A stretch of 64,000 nt of DNA from Sphingomonas caeni. GTDB taxonomy: Bacteria > Pseudomonadota > Alphaproteobacteria > Sphingomonadales > Sphingomonadaceae. The notes under the pieces are model-generated. The model was given only the letters and a program-made list of their open reading frames with translations, was not told where the DNA came from and did not search any database. Shown one piece after another: positions 52,323-60,340 of this stretch; the stretch's first letter is position 1, and each line of letters begins with the position of its first letter. The translations under genes and the position numbers were made by a program. Location of the stretch: positions 434,001 through 498,000 of the forward strand of contig NZ_JAPDOK010000002.1 in the NCBI RefSeq assembly GCF_026013415.1, written 5' to 3'.

Positions 52323-53207
52323 TTATGGAGCAGACAGAAGCTGCCTTGCATGACCCGCAACATAGGCGCTGGGGGAATCGGCGGCGGCTTCGAGGATCGC
52401 CCGCGCTTCCCCGGGGCAGGCGGAGGCGAGCGCGCCGATCGCGGTGACGCGCATCCGTTCGCAGGAGTGGCGAGCGGCGAAGCCGGCGGCGAGATCGAGG
52501 CCGTTGCCGCCCATCTGCGCCGCCAGCGTGAGCAGCGCCTCGGCGGCGGTGGACGTGATCGCGCGCGCGATGCGGTTCGCGGCGATGTCGAACACATATT
52601 GGTCGAGCCAGGGCTGGGCGGGGTCCGAGCCGAGGATGTTGAGCGAGACCGAGAAGCTGTCCGGGGGCAGCTGCACATGCACGTCGCGGCGCATCCGGTA
52701 GAGCATCAGCTTGCCCGGATCGAGCTTGCTGCGCTCGGCGAAGCGGAGGTTCGCACCTTCGCCGGGGAGCCCGGTCAGCGCCTCGACGTCATAATCGTAA
52801 TAATCGCTCCAATAGCCGGGGCCGAAATAGCCATAGGTCAGGAACGGGAAATTATGGTCGTGCGGCAGATCGTAGAAAAAGGCCGCGGCGCCGCTGGCGC
52901 GGGTGACCGGATCGTCTCGCGCGGGCCAGAAATTGGCGCGGAGCACATAGCGGCCATTGGGTGGCCGGAGCAGGACGACCTGGGGGCTATAGCCATTGGC
53001 GGCCGCCTGGCCGGCGCAGCGCGACTTGAGCTCCTCGATCGCGAGGTCGGCGAGGAAATCGGGGTTGCGGCCGAGCCGCGCGAGGAGCGGGCCGAGCGCG
53101 GCGAATTCCTCCTCGTCGTGCGGGTCGAAGGGCGTGGCGTCGAGCGCCTCGACCAGTTCGTCGAGGGTGATCGCGCCACCCTCGCCCGGATCGATCAGGC
53201 GGGGCAT
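52323..53207 (-). CDS. Hypothetical protein, cupin-like with a helical-repeat C-terminus
   Basis: A 294-residue protein. The core has LPHDHNFPFLTYGYFGPGYW with His116 and His118, an acidic/Tyr strand (YDYDVEALTG), and DVHVQLPPDSFSVSLNI with His177. This is a cupin-like metal-ligand arrangement. Residues 225-290 look like HEAT-type helical hairpins. No signal peptide is seen. The start at 53207 overlaps the upstream 308-residue gene by 13 nt. I know no named family; a metal-dependent oxygenase or a binding protein is possible. Confidence 0.62.
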   Translation of the reverse strand: MPRLIDPGEGGAITLDELVEALDATPFDPHDEEEFAALGPLLARLGRNPDFLADLAIEELKSRCAGQAAANGYSPQVVLLRPPNGRYVLRANFWPARDDPVTRASGAAAFFYDLPHDHNFPFLTYGYFGPGYWSDYYDYDVEALTGLPGEGANLRFAERSKLDPGKLMLYRMRRDVHVQLPPDSFSVSLNILGSDPAQPWLDQYVFDIAANRIARAITSTAAEALLTLAAQMGGNGLDLAAGFAARHSCERMRVTAIGALASACPGEARAILEAAADSPSAYVAGHARQLLSAP

Positions 53208-54121
53208 GCGAGCCTGTGGCGGACCGTGGCGAGCGTGGCGGCGGCGGCGGCGCGGACTTCGGGATGCGGGTCGTTCGCCGCCATCTCCTCGAGGCGGGGA
53301 AAGGCGCTGCGGGCATCGAGGCCAAGCCATTCGCGCATCGCCGTCCAGCGCGTGTGGAAGGCCCGGTCGCGGGTGGCGGCCTCGAAGCGCGGCGCGGCGT
53401 CGATCCGGCCCATGCGGCGGAGATAGCCGAGCAGCATCTCGGTGCGCGAGCCGGCCTCGTCGGCGCTGGCGACGCGGACCAGCGCGCCATCGGCGATGCG
53501 ATGCTCGCGGATCAGCGGGATCGCGCCGGGACGGATCGTGGCGGTGATCTGGAGGATCGGCCCGCTTGCTTCGCCGAAGAGCTGGGCCCGGGTGCGGCCA
53601 TCGCAGCGGACGATATCGTCGTCCGCGAGGGCGAGCGGAGGCAACGGCCGGCAGGGCGCGGCTGCGGCGGCGCTGAAATCGGGCGCGAGGGGTTCGGTCT
53701 CCCAGCGGCGCAGCGTGGCGCCGCCTGCCTTCAGATAGCGGGTGACGGTGATATAGCCGGGGAAGATCAGCGTGGCGGGGCTCGGCAGCCGGCGCCCGTC
53801 GATCAGGCTGGCGCTGATCGACGCCATCGGTGCATCGATCAGCACCGCCCCGGTGCGCACCGCGTCGCGGCTGACGCGCAGGGGTGGCTCGAAAAAGGGG
53901 TTCGCCGCGAGCGCTGCGACCAGCGGGGCGAGCAGGCCGGCCCAGTCGGTTTCGGCGAGCACGGCCTCGGCGGCGTCCGCCAGCGCTTCCGGGCAGCCGC
54001 CTTCGAACCGCCGCAGGATCGCCCGACAGGCCTCCCCGTCCCGCCAGCGCTGTGCGATCTCGAGCGACGATCGCCTCGCCTCGATCAGCTGCGCGCGATC
54101 GGCCTGCGACAGCGCGTGCAC
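53195..54121 (-). CDS. Hypothetical protein, partner of the cupin-like protein
   Basis: A 308-residue protein starting at GTG, with a GGGGG ribosome site 6 nt upstream. The N-terminal ~80 residues are helical. The middle is beta-rich (TLIFPGYITVTRYLKAGGAT, ILQITATIRPGAIPLIREH). The C-terminal 70 residues form a HEAT-like end (EEMAANDPHPEVRAAAAATLA). Its layout, beta core then helical repeats, parallels the overlapping 294-residue protein, though the cupin histidines are not evident. It starts 2 nt after the 52-residue peptide gene. Confidence 0.6.
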   Translation of the reverse strand: MHALSQADRAQLIEARRSSLEIAQRWRDGEACRAILRRFEGGCPEALADAAEAVLAETDWAGLLAPLVAALAANPFFEPPLRVSRDAVRTGAVLIDAPMASISASLIDGRRLPSPATLIFPGYITVTRYLKAGGATLRRWETEPLAPDFSAAAAAPCRPLPPLALADDDIVRCDGRTRAQLFGEASGPILQITATIRPGAIPLIREHRIADGALVRVASADEAGSRTEMLLGYLRRMGRIDAAPRFEAATRDRAFHTRWTAMREWLGLDARSAFPRLEEMAANDPHPEVRAAAAATLATVRHRLACPA

Positions 54122-54123
54122 GC

Positions 54124-54282
54124 TCAGCCCCCTGGGATCATCTCGACCACGAGCACGATCACCCCGACGATCAGCTCGAACACATCGTCGACCGACACTT
54201 CGCCCAGCCGCACCGCGCCGTGCATCGCCACCTGCGTGCCGAGTTCGGCGATCGCGCTCATTTCGATCTGGATCAAGCCCAT
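54124..54282 (-). CDS. Small peptide, 52 residues, hydrophobic C-terminus
   Basis: The coding sequence begins MGLIQIEMSAIAELGTQVAM and ends FELIVGVIVLVVEMIPGG. The start has a strong GAGGAG ribosome site 9 nt upstream, and its stop is 2 nt from the next start, so it is clearly part of the operon. The first 30 residues are amphipathic and acidic; residues 34-48 could span a membrane. It contains no Cys, Ser-rich or Thr-rich core. It could be a small membrane partner or a precursor peptide, and nothing seen decides between them. Confidence 0.6.
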   Translation of the reverse strand: MGLIQIEMSAIAELGTQVAMHGAVRLGEVSVDDVFELIVGVIVLVVEMIPGG

Positions 54283-54400
54283 GGCCTTCGCTCCTCTTGT
54301 TCGCGCACAGGCTATCGGCAGCCCGCCAGGAGGCTAATTAATTCCCTGTAATCTGCCGCCGGACTTGGCAGGGGCCGGGTTTGCGCCCTATCGGCGCGGC

Positions 54401-54838
54401 ATGAGTGCGCTTACCCCCTTCGATCCCGAGCGGCTGTTCGCCGATGGCGCGCGCGGCCATGGCGGGCTGCTGGGAATCGGCTATCGCGATCATGGCGCCG
54501 ATTGGTGCGAGCTGGCATTGCCCTACAAGGCCGAACTGATCGGCGATCCGGCGTCGGGCGTGCTTGCCTCGGGCCCGATCCTCGCGCTGATGGATATGGC
54601 GACGAGCTGCGGCGTGTGGCTCCGGCTGGGCGTGTTCCACGTCCATGCGACGCTCGACCTGCGCATTGACTATCTGCGCCCCGCGACCCCGGGAAAGACC
54701 GTGATCGGGCACGGCGAATGCTATCGCATCACCCGCCAGATCGCCTTTGTGCGCGGCCATGCGCATGACGGCGACCCGGACGACCCAATCGCGCATGTCG
54801 CGGGCACCTTCATGTCGACCGGCAAGGGCTATCGATGA
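54401..54838 (+). CDS. PaaI-type hotdog thioesterase, first
   Basis: A 145-residue hotdog-fold protein. The pattern GPILALMDMATSCGVWLRLG (central helix with the catalytic Asp position) and LDLRIDYLRPATPGKTVIGHGE matches 4HBT/PaaI thioesterases, which hydrolyse acyl- or aryl-CoA. The start at 54401 is at the family N-terminus. It overlaps the second hotdog gene by 4 nt, so the two may form a heteromer or act on related thioesters. Confidence 0.88.
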   Translation: MSALTPFDPERLFADGARGHGGLLGIGYRDHGADWCELALPYKAELIGDPASGVLASGPILALMDMATSCGVWLRLGVFHVHATLDLRIDYLRPATPGKTVIGHGECYRITRQIAFVRGHAHDGDPDDPIAHVAGTFMSTGKGYR

Positions 54839-55224
54839 CGCTTCCCCCCTATGCCGAGGCGCTGGGCCTGATCGTCGAGCCGGGCGATGTCGCGCCGACC
54901 TATGTCATGCCGTTCGAGCACCGCGTGGTCGGGCGGCCGGGTTTCCTCCATGGCGGGGCGCTGGGTGGGCTGCTCGAAATGGCGGCGATCGGGGCGCTCA
55001 AACAGGCGCTGGCGGGAGACGGCGAGGATGGGGGTGAGGCGCGGATCAAGCCGGTCAATGTGACGGTCGATTATATGCGCGGCGGGCGCGACAAGGTCAC
55101 CCGCGCGCGGGGATCGGTCACGCGGCTCGGCAATCGCATCGCCAATGTCGAGGCGGTCGCCTGGCAGGATGAGCCCGGCCGCCCGATCGCCGCGGCGCGA
55201 ATGAACTATCTGATCGTGCGATAG
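54835..55224 (+). CDS. PaaI-type hotdog thioesterase, second
   Basis: A 129-residue hotdog protein. GFLHGGALGGLLEMAAIGAL supplies the central helix and the HGG turn; VNVTVDYMRGGRDKVTRARG the following strands. It is coupled by ATGA to the first thioesterase gene. Its 3' end overlaps the convergent MerR gene by 19 nt. Confidence 0.88.
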   Translation: MTLPPYAEALGLIVEPGDVAPTYVMPFEHRVVGRPGFLHGGALGGLLEMAAIGALKQALAGDGEDGGEARIKPVNVTVDYMRGGRDKVTRARGSVTRLGNRIANVEAVAWQDEPGRPIAAARMNYLIVR

Positions 55225-55640
55225 GGCCGCGCGGCCCGCGCCTTTCCCGCGCGCGACGCCGCGATCTTCATGAGCCGCCGGAACGAGGGGCATTCGAGCT
55301 GGTTCGGCACGGGGCAGCGGACGGCATGTTCGATGCCCTTTTTCAGCGCGCCGAGCTGCCGGATCGTGCGCGAAAGCGCTTCGGCCTTTGTGGCGAGCAG
55401 CGCCCGGTCGATCTCCGGGCGCGGGCCGGTCCCGAACATCGCGCCGATCTCGTCGAGCGAGAATCCGGCCATCCGCCCCAGCGCGATCACCGAGAGTTGC
55501 TCGAGCACGCCGGGATCGAAGGTGCGCCGCAATCCGCGCCGCCCCAGCGATTCGATCAGCCCCTTCTCCTCGTAGAAGCGCAGCGTCGCGGCGGGCAGGC
55601 CCGATTGTTTCGCGACCTCCGAAATATCCATGAGCTTCAT
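55206..55640 (-). CDS. MerR-family regulator with a CueR-like Cys loop
   Basis: A 144-residue protein. The winged helix is residues 4-75 (ISEVAKQSGLPAATLRFYEEKGLI, MAGFSLDEI). A long dimerising helix follows, then the loop RCPVPNQLECP with Cys109 and Cys117 spaced seven apart, as in copper-sensing CueR. Start at 55640; the frame stays open 19 codons upstream without homology. A 20-nt MerR-type dyad lies 6 nt before the start. It is divergent from an MFS transporter, which it probably controls together with itself. Confidence 0.87.
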   Translation of the reverse strand: MKLMDISEVAKQSGLPAATLRFYEEKGLIESLGRRGLRRTFDPGVLEQLSVIALGRMAGFSLDEIGAMFGTGPRPEIDRALLATKAEALSRTIRQLGALKKGIEHAVRCPVPNQLECPSFRRLMKIAASRAGKARAARPYRTIR

Positions 55641-55645
55641 GCTTG

Positions 55646-55665
55646 ACCTCAAGTGGACTTGAAGT
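55646..55665. promoter_or_regulatory. MerR-type operator dyad
   Basis: ACCTCAAGTGGACTTGAAGT: arms CCTCAAGT and ACTTGAAG match as an inverted repeat with a 2-nt centre and one mismatch per side. This is the classical SoxR/CueR-type dyad placed between the divergent regulator and transporter starts. Confidence 0.75.
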
Positions 55666-55708
55666 GGCACGGTGCGCCGGAGAGTCGAAGCGCGCAAGGA
55701 GAAAGCCT

Positions 55709-57106
55709 ATGGAGCCCGTCACGAAACCCCGCGGGGCGATCGCCGGCCTGTCGCTGGCGATGCTGATGGCGTCGCTTGCGACGAGCAGCGCCAACGCGGC
55801 GCTGCCGGCGCTGGCCCAGGCGTTCGCGGCGTCGTTCCAGGCGGTGCAATGGATCATCCTCGCCTATCTGCTGGCGGTCACCAGCGCGATCGTGGTCGCC
55901 GGCCAGCTGGGCGACCGGATCGGACGCCGTCGGCTGCTGCTCGCCGGAATCGCGATATTCACTACGGCCTCCCTGCTCTGCGGGCTCGCACCGGCACTGC
56001 CGCTGCTTGTCGCGGCGCGGGGCGTGCAGGGGCTGGGCGCGGCGATCATGATGGCGCTGGCCATCGGGCTTGTCGGCGAAGTCGTCGCGAAGGCGCGGAT
56101 GGGGCGGGCGATGGGGCTGCTCGGCACCATGTCCGCGATCGGCACGACGCTCGGCCCGTCGCTCAGCGGCGTGCTGATCCCGCTGGCGGGATGGCAGGCG
56201 ATCTTCCTGATCAATGTGCCGCTGGGCGCGCTGGTGCTCATGCTGGTCGGGCGCCACGTGCTGGCGGATGGCGGGACCGGCCTGTCGGGCCCCCGCATCG
56301 ACCATGCCGGGATCGCCTTGCTGCTCGCCGCGCTCGCCGCCTATGCGCTGGCGATGACGATCGGCCATGGCCGCTTCGGCCTGGCCAGTGCCGCGCTGCT
56401 TCTCGGGGCATTCGGGGCAGGGGGCGCCTTCCTGCTGGTCGAGGCGAGGAGCGCGTCGCCGCTGATCCGGCTTAGCCTGTTCCGCGATCCGGCCTTGCGC
56501 ACGGGGCTCGCGACGAACGCGCTCGTCTCGACCGTGCTGATGGCGACCCTGGTGGTGGGTCCCTTCTATCTGTCGGGCGCCTTGGGGCTCGATGCGGCGA
56601 TCGTGGGGATGGTGCTGTCGGCCGGACCGCTCGTCGCGGCGCTTGCCGGCGTACCGGCCGGCCGGTTCGTCGATCGCTTCGGCGCCGGGCGGATGAGCCT
56701 CGCCGGCCTCGCCGCGATGACCGCCGCCGCGCTCGCGCTCAGCCTGATCCCGGCGGGCGCGGGGATCGCCGGCTATGTGCTGCCGATCGGGGTGATGACG
56801 TGCGGCTATGCGATGTTCCAGGCGGCGAACACGACCGCGATCATGGCGGATGCGCCGCCCGCGCAGCGCGGCCTCGTCTCGGGAATGCTCAATCTCTCGC
56901 GCAACCTCGGGCTGCTCACCGGCGCGTCGGCGATGGGCGCGGTGTTCGCGTTCGGCGTGGCGGGCGACATCGCCACCGCACCGCCCGAAGCGATCGCCGC
57001 CGGCATGCGGACGACCTTCGCCGTAGCGACCGCGCTGCTCGCCCTGGCGCTGGGCATGGCCGCCCGGCGCGGCGTCCCTCCCGCTATTTCGCCGGCGTCA
57101 GCCTGA
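55709..57106 (+). CDS. MFS multidrug efflux transporter (DHA2-like)
   Basis: A 465-residue transporter with about 14 hydrophobic helices. GQLGDRIGRRRLLLAG is the MFS loop 2-3 signature, and GPSLSGVLIPLAGWQAIFLINVP the motif C region of the EmrB/QacA group. AGGAG lies 7 nt before the start. It is divergent from the MerR gene and its operator. Its substrate is unknown; such pumps export cationic or aromatic drugs using the proton gradient. Its last 23 nt overlap the convergent dehydrogenase gene. Confidence 0.9.
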   Translation: MEPVTKPRGAIAGLSLAMLMASLATSSANAALPALAQAFAASFQAVQWIILAYLLAVTSAIVVAGQLGDRIGRRRLLLAGIAIFTTASLLCGLAPALPLLVAARGVQGLGAAIMMALAIGLVGEVVAKARMGRAMGLLGTMSAIGTTLGPSLSGVLIPLAGWQAIFLINVPLGALVLMLVGRHVLADGGTGLSGPRIDHAGIALLLAALAAYALAMTIGHGRFGLASAALLLGAFGAGGAFLLVEARSASPLIRLSLFRDPALRTGLATNALVSTVLMATLVVGPFYLSGALGLDAAIVGMVLSAGPLVAALAGVPAGRFVDRFGAGRMSLAGLAAMTAAALALSLIPAGAGIAGYVLPIGVMTCGYAMFQAANTTAIMADAPPAQRGLVSGMLNLSRNLGLLTGASAMGAVFAFGVAGDIATAPPEAIAAGMRTTFAVATALLALALGMAARRGVPPAISPASA

Positions 57107-58208
57107 GCAGCCGCCCCGGCGACCCCCCGCCATCCTCGAGCAGCCAGATCGCCCCGTCGGGCCCTTCCTCGACCTCGCGGATGCGCGCGCCCATCGCCCA
57201 TTGGTCGCCCTTGGTCGCATTGGTGCCGTCGAGGTGGACGCGGATCAGCGCCTGGCCGGAGAGCGCGGCGACGAAGAGGTCGCCCCTCCACTGCGGCCAC
57301 ATCCGCCCCGAATAGATCATCATGTCGCCGGGCGAGATCGAGGGGTTCCAGAAGACCTTGGGCGGCTCGAAGCCGTCGCCGGGGGCGTGATCGGGGATCG
57401 GCGTGTTGTCGTAATTGTCGCCGTTCGAGGCCTTGGGCCAGCCATAGTTGAGCCCGGGCTGGATCAGGTTGATCTCGTCGCCGCCTTTGGGGCCCATCTC
57501 GATCTCCCAGAGATTGCCCTTCGCGTCGAAGCTGATGCCCAGCAGGTTGCGATGGCCGTACGACCAGATCGCCGGATCGAAGCCCTTGGCGGCGAGCGGA
57601 TTGCCCGCCGCGGGCGTCCCGTCGTCGTTGAGACGCAGCACCTTGCCGAGGGTCACTGCGGGATCCTGCGCCGGGGTGAATTTCTGCCGCTCGCCATTGG
57701 TGAAGAAGAGATGCCCGTCGGGCGCGAAGGCGATGCGGCCCGAGAAATGGCCATCGCCCTCGACATAGGGGTGGGCGCGGAAGATCACCTGGACGTCCTT
57801 GAGCGACGGCGAGTCGCCATCGACCAGCGTACCGCGGGCGAGCGCGACGCCCTTCAGGCCGTCGGCATTCTCTTCGGAGAAGCTGAAATAGACGAGCCGG
57901 TTCTGCTTGAACTTGGGGTGGAGGACGACGTCCATCAGCGCGCCCTGCCCCTCGCTCGAGACCGCGGGGGTGCCGCTCACCACTTTCCGCGAGACCCCGT
58001 CCTTCGAGACCAGCAGCAGCTGGCCCTGCTTCTCGGTGATCAGCATCCGCCCATCGGGAAGGAAGGTCATCGCCCAGGGCGAATCGAGATCGGCCATCAC
58101 CTCGACCTTGAACGGCCCCGCCATGCCCGGCTGCGCCGAGGCGCCGGTGCCCGAATTGCAGGCGGCGAGCAGGGCGATCAGGGGCAGCAGGGTGCGGGGC
58201 TTGAGCAT
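57084..58208 (-). CDS. PQQ-dependent sugar dehydrogenase lipoprotein
   Basis: A 374-residue protein with a lipobox (LLAAC) after MLKPRTLLPLIA, hence attached to the outer face of a membrane. The beta-propeller shows LDSPWAMTFLPDGRMLITEK, GHFSGRIAFAPDGHLFFTNG, WSYGHRNLLGI and GGDEINLIQPGLNYGWP, matching aldose sugar dehydrogenases of the soluble GDH-B type. It would oxidise sugars with PQQ as cofactor. AAGGATCG precedes the start. Confidence 0.92.
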   Translation of the reverse strand: MLKPRTLLPLIALLAACNSGTGASAQPGMAGPFKVEVMADLDSPWAMTFLPDGRMLITEKQGQLLLVSKDGVSRKVVSGTPAVSSEGQGALMDVVLHPKFKQNRLVYFSFSEENADGLKGVALARGTLVDGDSPSLKDVQVIFRAHPYVEGDGHFSGRIAFAPDGHLFFTNGERQKFTPAQDPAVTLGKVLRLNDDGTPAAGNPLAAKGFDPAIWSYGHRNLLGISFDAKGNLWEIEMGPKGGDEINLIQPGLNYGWPKASNGDNYDNTPIPDHAPGDGFEPPKVFWNPSISPGDMMIYSGRMWPQWRGDLFVAALSGQALIRVHLDGTNATKGDQWAMGARIREVEEGPDGAIWLLEDGGGSPGRLLRLTPAK

Positions 58209-58266
58209 CGTCGATCCTTCGCGGGATAGTGCGTTGCGCAACGTTTGAGCGCTCCGCCGGGTCCGG

Positions 58267-58737
58267 TCAACGGCACCGCATCTGCCCGGCGGGCACTTCG
58301 CGGAAATCGGTGAGGCGGATCGCGGGGAAACTTTCGGGCCAGCTTTCGAAGGCGACGCGCCCGCCGCCCATCAGCGTGCACACGCTGGTGCGGTTGCCCT
58401 TGTGGCCGGGCTTGGTGACGATGAAGGCGGTATAGTCGTACCAGTTGGGCGTGCCGTTGGTGACCGAGAGCATCGTCATCCCACTATGGTCGAGCGTGGC
58501 GATCAGTTCGCCGGGCCGGGCGCTGTCGTCGCTGCCCGTCGCCAGCCGCGCGCCGGCGGGCTGGCCATTCTCGACATGGAAGAACCAGGTCTCGCCCATA
58601 TGAATGAGCAGCCCGGATTCGGATTCCTGAATGACACCAGGTTGACACGGGTGACACCAAGAATGCGAAAAAACCGGGGCTGGCGCGAGTGACAACACGG
58701 CCAAGGCGAGCAGCGCGGGAATGGCGGCGATCGTCAT
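58267..58737 (-). CDS. Secreted protein of unknown function
   Basis: A 156-residue protein with a signal peptide (cleavage near VFSH, residue 24) and a Cys pair directly after it in HSWCHPCQPG. Further Cys occur in SVCTLM and MRCR. WFFHVENGQPAG and NWYDYTAFIV are conserved-looking. The CxxC next to the cleavage site could bind metal or heme or form disulfides, but no c-type histidine pattern follows (WCHPC is not CxxCH). It follows the dehydrogenase gene's start region by 58 nt on the same strand. Confidence 0.6.
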   Translation of the reverse strand: MTIAAIPALLALAVLSLAPAPVFSHSWCHPCQPGVIQESESGLLIHMGETWFFHVENGQPAGARLATGSDDSARPGELIATLDHSGMTMLSVTNGTPNWYDYTAFIVTKPGHKGNRTSVCTLMGGGRVAFESWPESFPAIRLTDFREVPAGQMRCR

Positions 58738-58894
58738 GTCGGAATCCTCGCAGCGCCGATGATCGGCATGCGGAGGATTTCACTGCAATTCCAACATTGA
58801 AAGCGGAATCTGCAGGAGGCGCGCGCGGGAGGGCGCGTTAGGATTGCGTCAACCATAAAGCGCTAGCCCCGGACGGCGCGAACAGGGGCAGAAG

Positions 58895-59779
58895 ATGCGG
58901 CTTATCGTCCATATGGGCTTTCACAAGACGGCCTCGACTCATCTCCAGGATCTGATGAACCGCAACCAGGCCCGGATTGCCGAACGGGGCATCTGGTATC
59001 AGCCCGAGCCCGGTTATCCCGCGCACCACGGCGCCGCGAATCCGCTGCTCGTCGGCGATACCGCTCCGTTCGAGGCGATGATCGCCGATGCCCGCGCGGC
59101 CGGTTGCCACACCATGATCTTCTCGTCGGAGAATCTCGAGGGCCTGGTCTTCAACGCCTCGATCGCCGCGCTGCTCGAAGAGACCGCGGCGGCGAAGGGC
59201 GTGACCGAAATCGAATGGCACGCGGTGATCCGTGAGCCCGGCGCCTATTTCGAAAGCATTCATCCCCAGCTGAGCTGGCACACCTATGCCGACGGGCTGC
59301 ACATGTTCGCCGAGGTGATGAAGAAGGGCGTCCTCTTCCTGCCCGAGCCGCATCCCGGCGACGATGCCACGCCCTATTGGTTCTTCTGCTTCGATTATCT
59401 GCCCTTCCTGTCGGCCTTTGCCGAGGGGCGCGCGCTTTTCGTCCATGATTTCGCCGATCGCAGTCCCTATCCGGGCTGGCGGATGATCGAGCGGCTGGGG
59501 CTGCTCGACTCCATGGTCGAACAGGCGCAGGGCGACGGGCTCAATCACCGGCTTCCTCCCGACCGCGTCGCCAAATTCTTCCGCAAGCGGTTGCGCGAAG
59601 CCGCGGGCGATCATGCCACCTGGGCGATGGTGCGCGAAGCGGTGCGGGCGCATATGGCCGCCAATCTCGCCACCGTGCCGGTCTATGCCAAGGCCGTGGG
59701 AGAGCGGTACGGCGAGAGCTATCGCCAGGCACTCGCGGTGTTCGGCCCCGAGACGTGGGAGCGCCGCGCAGCCGCCTGA
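58895..59779 (+). CDS. Sulfotransferase-like P-loop protein
   Basis: A 294-residue protein. The N-terminus MRLIVHMGFHKTASTHLQ carries the 5'-PSB loop of the sulfotransferase superfamily (HKTASTHLQ, Lys/Thr/Ser phosphate ligands). IREPGAYFES corresponds to the second PAPS-binding region with a conserved Arg and Ser. The rest diverges. AGGGG precedes the start. It is isolated, convergent with rbfA, and its substrate may be a glycan or lipid. Confidence 0.72.
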   Translation: MRLIVHMGFHKTASTHLQDLMNRNQARIAERGIWYQPEPGYPAHHGAANPLLVGDTAPFEAMIADARAAGCHTMIFSSENLEGLVFNASIAALLEETAAAKGVTEIEWHAVIREPGAYFESIHPQLSWHTYADGLHMFAEVMKKGVLFLPEPHPGDDATPYWFFCFDYLPFLSAFAEGRALFVHDFADRSPYPGWRMIERLGLLDSMVEQAQGDGLNHRLPPDRVAKFFRKRLREAAGDHATWAMVREAVRAHMAANLATVPVYAKAVGERYGESYRQALAVFGPETWERRAAA

Positions 59780-59786
59780 GGCGGCG

Positions 59787-60185
59787 TTATCTCTCGCCCG
59801 GCTCCAGATCGCGCGCGACCTTGGGATCGCGGAGCAATTTGTCGATATGGCTGCCCTCGTCGAAGCTCTCGTCCGCGAGGAATTTGAGCTTCGCCGCATA
59901 TTTGAGGTTCACCCGGCTGGCGACCTCGCGCTGGAGATAGGCGGTGTTGGTCCTGAGCGCCTTGAGCACCGCCTCCTCGTCCTTGCCGAGCAGCGGCTTC
60001 ACGAACACGGTGGCGTGGCGCAGATCGGGCGACATGCGGACTTCGGTGACCGAGACGAGATGCTTCGCCAGCGTCTCGTCATGGACATCGCCGCGTTGGA
60101 GAATGCCGGAGAGGGCATGGCGCACCTGCTCGCCCACCTTGAGCAGGCGGACCGAGCGGTTTTCGGGGGTTTCGGCGTGCTTCAT
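59787..60185 (-). CDS. rbfA: Ribosome-binding factor A
   Basis: A 132-residue KH-fold protein required for late 30S assembly and 16S maturation in the cold. [35 protein letters not shown] and [19 protein letters not shown] are family blocks. The start at 60185 is set by [11 protein letters not shown]. It lies 155 nt after infB on the same strand, with palindromic repeats in the gap. Confidence 0.95.
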   Translation of the reverse strand: MKHAETPENRSVRLLKVGEQVRHALSGILQRGDVHDETLAKHLVSVTEVRMSPDLRHATVFVKPLLGKDEEAVLKALRTNTAYLQREVASRVNLKYAAKLKFLADESFDEGSHIDKLLRDPKVARDLEPGER

Positions 60186-60198
60186 GTCGACCTCAATT

Positions 60199-60332
60199 CC
60201 CTCTCCCCTTGTGGGAGAGGGAGGGAGCAAGCGTAGCTTGCGGAAGGGCGAGGGGGAGCGAGTCTTGAATCCCCCTCATCCTTCCCAAGCCTTCGGCTTG
60301 GGCCCCTTCCTTCTCCCACAAGGGGAGAAGGA
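60199..60332. repeat. CCCTCTCC-type palindromic repeats between infB and rbfA
   Basis: A hairpin (CCCTCTCCCCTTGTGGGAGAGGG, 60199-60221 region), GCAAGCGTAGCTTGC and AAGCCTTCGGCTT-like arms, and a terminal mirror copy (TTCTCCCACAAGGGGAGAAGG) form a compound palindrome. It resembles the repeat after fabI. It may modulate readthrough from infB into rbfA. Confidence 0.75.
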
Positions 60333-60340
60333 GTTTAGAA

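Noticed and set aside
54124..54282. Calling the 52-residue peptide a double-glycine bacteriocin precursor
   Set aside because: The GG is at the very C-terminus, so no mature peptide would follow it, and no peptidase-ABC exporter is nearby.
58267..58737. CxxC after the signal peptide as a cytochrome c heme site
   Set aside because: The motif is CHPCQ, not CxxCH, and no distal methionine pattern is seen.
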